Shown here: piece by piece, positions 9,207-18,582 of the stretch
How the letters are laid out: every line of letters starts with the position of its first letter
Position numbering within the stretch: position 1 is the stretch's first letter
From: Arabidopsis thaliana
Taxonomy: Eukaryota; Streptophyta; Magnoliopsida; Brassicales; Brassicaceae
Assembly: GCF_000001735.4 (NCBI RefSeq)
Contig: NC_003070.9
Location: forward strand, 8,370,001 to 8,434,000
DNA length: 64,000 nt
Reading direction: 5' to 3'
Position numbers and translations under genes: made by a program
The notes under the pieces: model-generated
Told to the model about the DNA's origin: nothing
The model's input: the letters and a program-made list of their open reading frames with translations, nothing else
Databases searched by the model: none

Positions 9207-11965
9207 TTAAGGGTCACTGCTCCTCGTCAAGCGGTTGATCTGTTCTTCTAGCTGCAACCAAGTTTGCAACCAAGTTAAGAATATTCATGATGATCTACTA
9301 GAAGGAGAAGATGTGTGAGTGTGGCTCTCTTTTACAAACCTGAGCATTTTCTGTTTTGTGTTTCTCAACCTCTTCTTCAAGATTCTTAACGCTGTAGCAT
9401 TTGAAACCAATGAAACAATCAAGCATTTTTCTCACGTTCCTTCTTTAAGAGATTTAAAGCTTGTGGAATTTATCATTACCTCTGCTGCAAAACGTGAACC
9501 TCAGACAATAGATCTGTCTCTGTTGTTGATATCTGTGAATTCAGAACTTTTGGCTCTTAGTTCTCGGCCTCTCTCTATGCATATGTCACTAGCAAAGTAT
9601 GAGAAGCAAACCCAACCTGCCCAACTTCTGTATTGCCAATCGGAATTCTGATTTCTGTACAAAAATCAAGATCAGGTCATGGAACTTGTAACATAGAGAA
9701 GATGCAAATTCTAGTGATAGAACAGCAAACTTACCAGCAGTTGGATCACAGAGTTGCATTAAACCGATTAACCTTTTCTGCCAAGCAAAGAGAAATAGTG
9801 TGAAACTACCAGGAGATGGAAACCCAAACGATATTCATGAGTGAAATATCAACAAGAAACGTTGGCAAACCCTTTGGATATCATTCTGGATCAGGATATT
9901 CTGTACGATTGGGAGGACTTGAGCAGTATCACAAGAAACAGGGTTCACAAGAATAGCAGGTTCCGTCAGCAGCGCTTCAACATTTTCCTGTATATAAGAG
10001 GGATTGAGGATTGTGCAAAGAGAAATTGTGTGAAACTACCAGGAGATGGAAACCCAAACGATATTCATGAGTGAAATATCAACAAGAAACGTTTTTAAAT
10101 GGCAATAACCCTTTGGATATCATTTTGGATCAGGATATTCTGTAAGATTGGGAGGACTTGAGCAGTATCACAAGAAACAGGGTTCACAAGACTAGCAGGT
10201 TCCATCAGCAGCGCTTCAACATTTTCCTGTATATCAGAGGGATTGAGGATTGCAATAAGAGTCAGAAGTTGAAGGATCATAGAAAGTTATTTTCTACTAA
10301 TCCAGATTACCGGGTCATTTATTTAAAATAACAATAACTGAGTTGATTATGGCTTAGTTATACTAAAATGGTTTGAAAGAAAAGTTATCTTTGTATGTCC
10401 AGACGTATACCTGAGATACTTTCTCCTTGTTACCATCTACACCTTTAACCAACTTGGCCTTTTCCTCCTGCAGTGTTGCCAAGGTTCAATCACACAGTCC
10501 AAAGCAATGGTGATACCAACAACAGAGAAGGAAAGTTTTCATCTAACCTTCAGCTTTCTATAACGCTCACCAAGCGGAGAGAGGCCATCAAGAAATGTAC
10601 TAGCCAAGTATTCAGTAGAAAGAGTTTGCTGTAAGAACGGATATTCCAGTAGTTGTGAAGCGGTCGGACGTTTTTCTGGATCTTCTATCAAGCAAGCTGC
10701 GACCAACTCTCTAAAAGACTGCAACAATATATAGTATCTTTCTTAATGAGTGAAAGATGAAATCAACATTTCTCAGGTGTAATCATTCCATTCCACTGAC
10801 CTTAGAGAATTTCGTGTCTTCTTCATAGTTAGGAAAGGGAGAATTTTGTAAGTTCAATGGTAGCACCTGAAAACAATCATGAAAAACAGAGCATTCTAGA
10901 AACAGATACTATAAAGGGGAAAATACAGTGCATGATGGAACTTTAATCTTATAAGGTAAGACTCACCGTGGTAGGTGAATGACCATGGGCAAGTTCCAGG
11001 GCAGTCATGCCAAACGACCAGATATCCACTCTAAAAAGTTGAATAGAAAACTAATAAGTCCTAGGCAAGTCACTCCTTTAAGATGGCAGTACAGCTACAC
11101 TAGAAAACAGCAGACATACTTGAAATCATAGCCATCAACTTGCTGCATATCCTTCTCAGGTGCCATCCTAGAAAGAGCAAAGATATCCTCAAGCTAAAGA
11201 AAACAGCTTAGAATGGAAAGTCTACTCTCTATAGTCGGATTAAGCACTCACCGGCGTGGATTTCCAACAAAAGTATTCTCAGAACTAGTACGCATCCTTT
11301 CCACACTATCAAACATGGATGCTGAAACTTCAAAGTCACCGAGCTTAACAGTTCCTTCTGAGTCAACCAGTACATTCCCAGCCTAGAAAGAAGGATACAT
11401 TCTGCTATCAAAACATGATCGGAAAAAAACGAAGTACATAACGTGAATTGAGATTAAAAGTACCTTAACATTTCGATGGATGTGTCCTAGTCCATGAAGG
11501 TAAACAAGAGCTTTAAGAATCTCCCGCAACAATATAGCAATTACAGGTTCCTCAAGACCATTTGGATAGACTGATTTCATTATGTTCAAGGAAGAGCCGC
11601 ACGACATAAAAGGCATCACAATCCACAAGCTGCTACTATCTATGAAAGAGCAATGCACCCTCAATAGATTTGGATGATCAATTAAGCTCAATCTATGAAC
11701 TTCTTTCCTTATGGTTTCCTGAATTTATCTCCAACAACAGACTAAATATCAATTTCCGATGATAGATCCTAAATATGAACAAACAAAGAACAAAGATGAA
11801 GATACGAACCAGATCGTTGGTGCATTTTTCAAGGTTCCAGATCTTGATGGCTACAATTTCATCAAGTAGAATGCATCGAGCTCTGTAAACACCATCGCCT
11901 ATCTCTTCTAAAATCTCGTAATCTTTCGCAACCAGAGGAAATCTCGTTTCCGGTGAACTCGTCAT
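9207..11965 (-). CDS. STE20/FRAY-like protein kinase homologue, probable pseudokinase
   Basis: Thirteen coding exons plus one duplicated exon: 11810-11965, 11464-11718, 11252-11382, 11120-11167, 10967-11030, 10801-10866, 10548-10718, 10411-10467, 10110-10226 and/or 9871-9987, 9735-9777, 9480-9555, 9340-9391, 9207-9251. This gives about 426 aa with one copy of the repeated exon and 465 with both. Kinase domain is about residues 16-275: glycine loop IGDGVYRAR, VAIK lysine (K41), alpha-C Glu (E58). The HRD motif reads HRN (N135) and DFG reads DFE (153-155), so catalysis is doubtful; APE is kept. The C-terminal part (QNDIQR, then STTETDLLSEVHVLQQ and KNLEEEVEKHK) is the coiled coil of plant FRAY/BLUS1-like kinases. 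MTSSPE is chosen as start because a likely 5' UTR acceptor (GAATTAG) lies just upstream; an in-frame ATG at 12028 would add 21 residues. Probably At1g23700. Confidence 0.85.
9785..10252. repeat. Tandem duplication carrying a kinase exon
   Basis: Two direct copies, 9785-10014 and 10015-10252, nearly identical apart from scattered substitutions and a small length difference (AAACGTTGGCAAACCC versus AAACGTTTTTAAATGGCAATAACCC). Each holds one 117-bp symmetric (phase 0-0) exon of the minus-strand kinase gene with its own acceptor (TATACAG, ATATACAG context) and donor (AAAGG|GTT). The low divergence suggests a fairly recent event. Confidence 0.9.
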
Positions 11966-12400
11966 TATGCCTAATTCATGCAGAAAATCAATAAGACGGC
12001 GAACGAAATTAATCGTTTCTCCGATCAAAAACCATTCTCAACTTCATATACAGTAATGCATTGAAGTTAAGAAACGAAAATCCGAACTCTGTTCTAACAA
12101 ATCGGAGAAAAAGAGAGAAATCCTGAAGTACGAGGCGGCGATTACGTACGAGCCGGAGAAAAAACCTGAAGCGTGAGAGCGCAAAGGAGGAGGCAACGAA
12201 GGAGACGAAGAAGAAGCGGTGGCGGAGGAGAATTCAGTTGAGACAAATCGCCGGAGAGTTCGATTTTTCTCTGACTTGTGGAAGTGAAAGATTCGGAAAC
12301 TTTGGAGACTGGAAAGTTTGTTAGTCGCGGGCGCCTTTTATAGCTGACGAATTTTATTTTACTATCATTTTCTGATTTCATGTGTATAAATATAAGGAAA
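11966..12400 (-). promoter_or_regulatory. 5' UTR and TATA box of the kinase gene
   Basis: On the minus strand a TATAAAAG box lies at 12335-12342, followed by a plausible leader and a candidate leader intron (donor CTTCAG|GTTTTTT near 12165, acceptor GAATTAG near 11971). Intron use is inferred from splice-site fit only. Confidence 0.5.
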
Positions 12401-14799
12401 TATTAGCTGATGAAATTAACACTGAAAAGTGAAAAGTAATAACATAAGCCTATAAAAGTGAAATTGGTAATGTTAATATCCGATTTAATTGGATATTTTT
12501 TGTTGAAAATGCAACACAAATTACGTGATAGCGTTTAGTCTTTCTCAAACACAATCAATTCACAATAGAAATTGTAGAATAGAATAATTTCATTAGATAA
12601 ATTCATTGCTCCAAATGATGGTTTTTTTTTTGTGTGACTTTTATATATATTTATGAGTTTTTTTATATATACTTATATATTTATGAGTTAATAAGCCCCA
12701 AAAATAATTTTCACGGATTTTTAGAGTAGGAGCAAACATCAAATAGAATTTTATTTAAATTCATTGCAATTTTCAATTATTAAGAACTTGAAGTCAAATA
12801 TACATGTGTTGAAGATTGAAGCTTATATAATTTTGTGTTTTTGAAGATGATACGTCATCTTCTGAAGCTGAAAGAGTTTCCACAAAAGGTAAAAGTACGA
12901 GAAAGGCTTAGCCGCTTAGGCTTAGTACGTGTCCTCGGTATAAAGTGTCTGTTGCATTTCTTGGGTCTCACTTAACAAAACTTTGAAGCACTACGTCATT
13001 GGACAAAAATTTCTGACACCGTTCTTTACAACTAACAGTGGAGATGGAGAAGAAGAGTAGCACGGAAAGTCCGGTGCTAATGTGTGATCCAGGCAAGAGG
13101 TAATGTGTGATCAAGGCAAAGTTTTGATGAATCTTCACATCCAAATGCCTACGTAAGATGACCAACGTGCCGGCCCGAATGAATGGGCTGCCTAAAGCAA
13201 GCCAAATAATTGATGCCCCAATGAAAAGAAAAAAAAATTGTTTGAAAAGAATGCATATAGTGGCCTTGAACTCATGACTTGTTAATAGAGAAAATTCAAG
13301 CTTAACCACTAGACCTATTGAACAATTCAGAAAATCATAACCCTAAATTTTTTTATAAGATCTGATTCCCTAAAGCCCTAGCTTTATGAGCTTCTGCCAC
13401 GGACCGGGCCGGACCAACGGTTAAGAACTTGATTTTAACTTTTTACCAAACAAAACTTGATTTTACTTTTTACGTTGTTCACTTTTTCCTTTTAATTCCA
13501 ATTTTTTCTTTTGATTTGTTTACCGGCATGAGAAGTAGTTGCTCCCTAATTACTTTAGACGGGATAAGTTCTCAATTCTTAAACTTCATTTCAAAATATC
13601 GTCTTGGATAATGGATATATGAGCGGGAGCCGCCAAGTGTTAAACATAGTCTAGACAAATCAATTAAATGTTCTTCTAATTTTTCCTAATGGCAATGGTT
13701 AAATCTGAATATTTCATTAGCCAAATGTTGTCTAGTCAAATGTCGTGAACTAAATAAACCGCATCATCAAGTGGAATCGTGGGACTGGGACCATATATAA
13801 TGATATATCATATATGAAATAAATGTGTGAATACTTGTCTTTTATCTTCTTGGGTTTGATTATAACATTCAGAATTTCAGATGGTTGTGACTTGTGGCAT
13901 TAAAATGAAACATCACTGGTGGATCTATATTCTCTTCTAATTTTCCTCTCCACCACGATATATAATATTTTCTATTTTTGGCAACAAACTATATTACCTT
14001 CATATTTCTGATATTTTCCACTGCATAGCTTTCTTTTTGAGATACGAGTTAGAGTTACTAATGATTTTTCACAATATTACTTTGACCTTAAAAATAAATG
14101 AAATGATGATATCCCATTAACTAGCAACTGAATTGATCTTTATGAAAACATAGAGGTAAGACATGAGAGTTGACATAATCTCATCGATACATATTTTAAG
14201 AATTTCTCTTGTTGAATATCTAAAGTCAGAAATCGATAATTGTCTTTCAAGAAAAACTATCTTTGATCAATATCTCTGCATATTATAGGTCAACAACTAA
14301 ACATTTATTTTAAATTTGTTTTCAATCTCTCTATTCTTTATCCCCACCTTCGTTTTTTCTTTAATAATGTTAAATAAAAATATTTGTAACGTTCATATTT
14401 TGGGAAGTCTTCAACAATATTCGACGAACATTTAGCTGTAACGTCCAAAAGTCACCAACCCAAATAGAAATTTCGAAGGCCAAAATATATTTGTGCTAAC
14501 TAACTTCAATATCGTTAAGCTTAGCTCAGAGCAAATAATTGTGTTGGTACACACAATTAAAACTTAACAAATACTACAAGATTGATTGACCAAATTATAA
14601 ATGTTAAACATATGGACCAAAATCGTTGAATAATATATAAAGCTTTTGACATTTATTAGATTTGTTAATAAACATGTGGGAGAGAGAGACTGACTAGTCT
14701 TATTAATTTTGTTTAATCACGTGGTTTAAACTTAGTTTTGTAAATTATCAAGAAGTAACGGAACCGTTAATTCCACGCGTAAGTCAAGATATTTCATCG
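12401..14799. other. Gene-free AT-rich region
   Basis: No gene supported. Contains the SINE-like block at about 13140-13330 (separate entry). Otherwise AT-rich sequence with short meaningless ORFs. Confidence 0.55.
13140..13330 (-). mobile_element. tRNA-derived SINE-like fossil (tentative)
   Basis: On the minus strand the sequence GGTCTAGTGGTTAAGCTTG (A-box-like TAGTGGTTAAG) is followed about 30 bp on by CATGAGTTCAAGGCC (B-box-like). This is the spacing of an internal RNA polymerase III promoter. Downstream there is GGGGCATC, then GGCAGCCCATTCATTCGGGCCGG, a string I associate with dispersed Arabidopsis repeats. No target duplication or poly(A) tail was identified. Confidence 0.35.
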
Positions 14800-15060
14800 T
14801 TAATTTTTGACTTTTGACGACGGCTTGAATCAGTCAACGTCACCCTTCGCGCGTGAACTAACTAACACCAATGTTTGGTCAACGTCAGACGGAACAAAAC
14901 CGTGATCTTCACAAAAATCCTTAATTACCGATAAGACACGTGGATCTCAAGAAACGCATCCACGTCACACCACATGTCAGTTTCGTTTTTGCTTTCCCAA
15001 CAAGTTTTTGATAGACGAAAATTACGGATTTACCCGTCCGTTGACACGTAAGGCGACAAT
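14800..15060 (+). promoter_or_regulatory. W-box / G-box rich promoter segment of the DUF1645 gene
   Basis: Within about 250 bp: TTTTTGACTTTTGACGACG, AGTCAACGTCA (14832-), TGGTCAACGTCAG (14876-), a perfect G-box CACGTG (14937-14942), CCACGTCAC (14960-) and GTTGACACGTAAG (15040-). These are cores for WRKY (TTGAC), bZIP and NAC/ABRE-type factors and suggest stress-responsive control. A weak TATAAAT is at 15218-15224, about 140 bp before the ATG. Confidence 0.55.
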
Positions 15061-15362
15061 CACAGAAGCAGCCCACCCACTATTTCCTCAGCCCATCACG
15101 CGCTTTTACTTGTAAAGTTAATAACAACAAAAAGAGAAGTGATGTGATTGGCCCAATTAAAATAAAATAAAACGTACTGTTCACACTTGATGACTTATCT
15201 TCATGAAGCACCAACCATATAAATTTGGTCAGGTCTTTATTAAACAAATCAAATTATCTTCCTCACTCGTTGTTTCATTTCTTAGAGCCGTCGTTTCAGA
15301 TTTCTTCTTCCAGAGAGAGTTAAAAAGAGTAACGGTGAGGTTTGGATCTAATCGAATCAACG

Positions 15363-16250
15363 ATGGAGGTTGCTTTTCCATCTTCGCCGCCGGTGAAATG
15401 CATCGCCGATGAAAGATTAACAGAGATCTCCATGGATTTCACCAAATTAGGATTCCCAGAAGAAGATGAAGAAATTAAAAAATTGGAGAGATCGTGGAGT
15501 AAGCTCGAAGAATCCGTCGAATTTAACGAAGACGATGAAGAAGAAGAAGAAGAGTTTTCGTTTGCTTGTGTAAACGGAGAAGGATCTCCAATTACCGCTG
15601 ATGAAGCTTTTGAAGATGGTCAGATCCGTCCTGTGTTTCCTCTGTTTAACCGTGATCTTCTCTTCGAGTACGAAAACGAAGATGACAAAAACGACAACGT
15701 TTCGGTCACCGACGAGAACAGACCGCGTCTTAGAAAATTATTTGTTGAGGATCGTAACGGTAACGGTGACGGAGAGGAGACGGAGGGTTCTGAGAAAGAA
15801 CCGTTGGGACCGTATTGTTCGTGGACAGGAGGAACGGTTGCAGAAGCGTCGCCGGAGACTTGCCGGAAAAGTAATTCGACGGGATTCTCAAAGCTTTGGA
15901 GATTTAGAGATCTTGTTTTGAGAAGTAACAGTGATGGAAGAGACGCGTTTGTTTTCTTGAATAATAGTAATGACAAGACTCGGACTCGGTCTTCTTCGTC
16001 GTCGTCGTCTACGGCGGCGGAGGAGAATGATAAGAAGGTAATAACAGAGAAGAAAAAGGGGAAGGAGAAAACTTCGACGTCGTCGGAGACGAAGAAGAAG
16101 ACGACGACGACTAAATCGGCGCATGAGAAGCTATACATGAGAAACAGAGCGATGAAGGAAGAAGTGAAACACAGATCGTATCTTCCGTACAAACAAGTCG
16201 GGTTCTTCACTAATGTGAATGGTCTTAGCAGAAATATTCATCCTTTCTGA
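15363..16250 (+). CDS. DUF1645-type plant protein of unknown function
   Basis: Single exon, 295 residues, starting MEVAFPSSPP at an ATG in good context (AACGATGG). The open frame upstream has no other ATG. The N-terminal half is very acidic (runs of Glu/Asp around 45-75). The middle has SKLWRFRDLVLRSNSDGRDAFVFL, a basic block typical of this plant family. The C-terminal half is Ser/Lys/Thr-rich low complexity and ends with the conserved tail LYMRNRAMKEEVKHRSYLPY followed by KQVGFF. No membrane segment or signal peptide. Relatives are reported as stress-responsive regulators, but no biochemical activity can be read here. Probably At1g23710. Confidence 0.8.
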   Translation: MEVAFPSSPPVKCIADERLTEISMDFTKLGFPEEDEEIKKLERSWSKLEESVEFNEDDEEEEEEFSFACVNGEGSPITADEAFEDGQIRPVFPLFNRDLLFEYENEDDKNDNVSVTDENRPRLRKLFVEDRNGNGDGEETEGSEKEPLGPYCSWTGGTVAEASPETCRKSNSTGFSKLWRFRDLVLRSNSDGRDAFVFLNNSNDKTRTRSSSSSSSTAAEENDKKVITEKKKGKEKTSTSSETKKKTTTTKSAHEKLYMRNRAMKEEVKHRSYLPYKQVGFFTNVNGLSRNIHPF

Positions 16251-18482
16251 CAAAAATAAAAATTAAGTTTGGTTTTTGGGTGATTTTTTTTTGTTTTTTG
16301 GTTATGTAAAAAAAAAATTTAATTTAGTACTCTTCTTTGGGGTCACTTCTGCTTGGTAGATTGAAATTTTAAATGATTGCAGAAAGGTGTACTGTTTTTT
16401 TTCACTATTTTCTGGTGTTATTGTGAAGAGTTTGGCTTGTGTACTAAACCATTTTGTAAGTAAAAAAATATATAAAATAGTTCGATTTGCTTAAGTAGAT
16501 TTTAGTAAAATTGAATGATTTTGCAAAAGAAGACTGATATCAACTGGTATACTTCAGCTAAATGATAAAAGCTCACAAGAAGTTAATTGATCTTGTGAGG
16601 ACACTAGATGTTCGTTGATCCTAGAGTATAGCTGAACAACTTGTCTTTTTGACTGTGTTGAATAATTGTTGATATCTCAAAATGATGCTGAAACAAGGAA
16701 CAATGTAAATAATCTTATCGTTCTCAAAATGATGCTGAAACAAGGAATACAATCTTCTAAAGAGGCTAAGAGTTTGTTGAAAAAACCTCCAACTCAAAGA
16801 GCACAGGAAACCGAAGAAAACCCAAACGAAAGACAAAGCCCAACAACTAAAAGTAAAATAAAGAGAGTCCAATATGAGATGATAGTATAGAAGTGGGAAA
16901 ATGATTTTTTCCCCTATTTTGGCAAAGAAAATAAAAAGCCTTAATCGTCCTTTGTGGCAAGCAAAAATAATTTTTGTTTTTTCCCTTGACTTCAAATTGT
17001 TGTGAATCTTTAAAGATAACATAATCATGTCTTTATGTGTAAAGTAACTGACCATATTTAACTGGTCATTTGAAAATTATATTTAACTATATCAGAAACA
17101 ATCATATAGGCAATTATATTAGAAAAACAATTCTTGTTGTTTAGAAGTTAAAAGTTTAGAATGAAAAAAAAATAAATATATATATATATATATAACAATA
17201 ATTATTGTACAATTATATTTCCAAATAGACAACTATATTAACAAATACTCATCGTTGTTACATTTTTTTCTTTAAAAGAATATAAATTGGAGTCAATTTA
17301 AACATGAATAACTTTCTTTTTAACGTCTATCTAGAAATCAAGAATACGAAGAGTACATGATACAAACAAAGTACGAATCAAATCAATAAACAAAGTTTAG
17401 TAAAATTTGAAAAAACAACGGACGCAGATCTACATTTTCAAGGGAAGCAAGTCTATAAACAAAGTTAGTAACGCCAATTGCCCCCATGCGGCATCACTTT
17501 GCCAAGCCCCAATTTAGTTCATTCAACATTTTATACTGATCCGTCCGAAAGAAATACAAATGAGGCGGCAAAAAATCGACGTTAATTACAAGTACGATTG
17601 AAGCCGGATACACCAGACATTTTAGAACAGAGACTGCTAATAATCATTGCATCTTCTTCTCTGAATAACTATTTTCTTACTATTATTGTTTATTGTCCCA
17701 GATATAAACATCTAAATTTTGAATGAGTTTATCATTCTATTTTTCACCTTATTATTAAAAAGGTTATTTTCTATTACATTCGCGGCAATATTCGAAAGCA
17801 AAACAACTATTCTAATATGATTTTTTTTTGGACAATTTTATGTTCGTTATGGCATATCAATTCATATTTTCATGTAGTTAACTATTTCTATACATAGAAA
17901 CGTGATTCTATTATGTCCCATTATAGATAGTTGACAACTTTTTGTAAGCAAAAGAAAAAAATGATGAAATTATCAGATTGACTGTATATGTTAAAAACTT
18001 AATTGGATTTTTCTTTATCATACTTACTTAAATTTGATATAGAAAACAAAAAGAATCAAAAGAAGCAAAAGTGAAGGAGAGACATCACATGTGATTTATG
18101 CATGTAGAAACTTTTAACCTGGGTAATCTTGTTATGAGAACATTCATCTCTGTTAGTATCAATCATAGAGAACCAATAAGAATTTAGAAATACGAGCATA
18201 GAATAATTATTTGGTTTCTAAGTTTGAAAATTTCCACTAGCTACTTTCTCCATCAAAAACAAATAGTTAGAAGAAGAAGAAACAAAATAATTGGCTCGTT
18301 GACAAAATAATTGAACAATGATATGCATTTTTCTTCACGAACTTGAGAATATACAAATGCAAATTGGATAGTTGACATTTGATGCACGTTCTTGCACGTT
18401 ACCTTTCGTGGTAGTTTGGCGCAGACAAGCTTTCACGATTACTGAGATGTAAGCAAAACAAAAAGAAGAAGATGGTAAAACC
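16251..18482. other. Gene-free AT-rich region
   Basis: 3' UTR of the DUF1645 gene, then no supported gene. Contains a 26-bp direct repeat (TCTCAAAATGATGCTGAAAC..., 16675-16700 and 16722-16747) and an AT microsatellite near 17175-17194. Confidence 0.55.
17175..17194. repeat. (AT)n microsatellite
   Basis: About ten TA units inside an A-rich stretch. Simple sequence repeat without other features. Confidence 0.8.
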
Positions 18483-18488
18483 AAATGC

Positions 18489-18496
18489 TATATAAA
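18489..18496 (+). promoter_or_regulatory. TATA box of the extensin gene
   Basis: TATATAAA about 90 bp upstream of the extensin ATG at 18583. Two GCACGTT copies lie about 90-105 bp further upstream (near 18384 and 18394). Confidence 0.65.
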
Positions 18497-18582
18497 GCCA
18501 TGCACAGGTAATGTAGAATGACAAAACAAAGCAAACAACAAAACCAACGCAGTGAGGCGTTGGACAAGCAATCAAAATAAGA

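Noticed and set aside
12968-13309. 113-codon minus-strand ORF
   Set aside because: Overlaps the SINE-like block; no recognisable domain and no start or splice support.
15342-15362. Seven codons upstream of the DUF1645 ATG
   Set aside because: The open frame there begins with TTG, not ATG; the ATG at 15363 has a good context.
15620-16210. 196-codon minus-strand ORF opposite the DUF1645 gene
   Set aside because: Antisense shadow with low-complexity Ser/Val/Phe composition caused by the GAA/GAC-rich sense strand.
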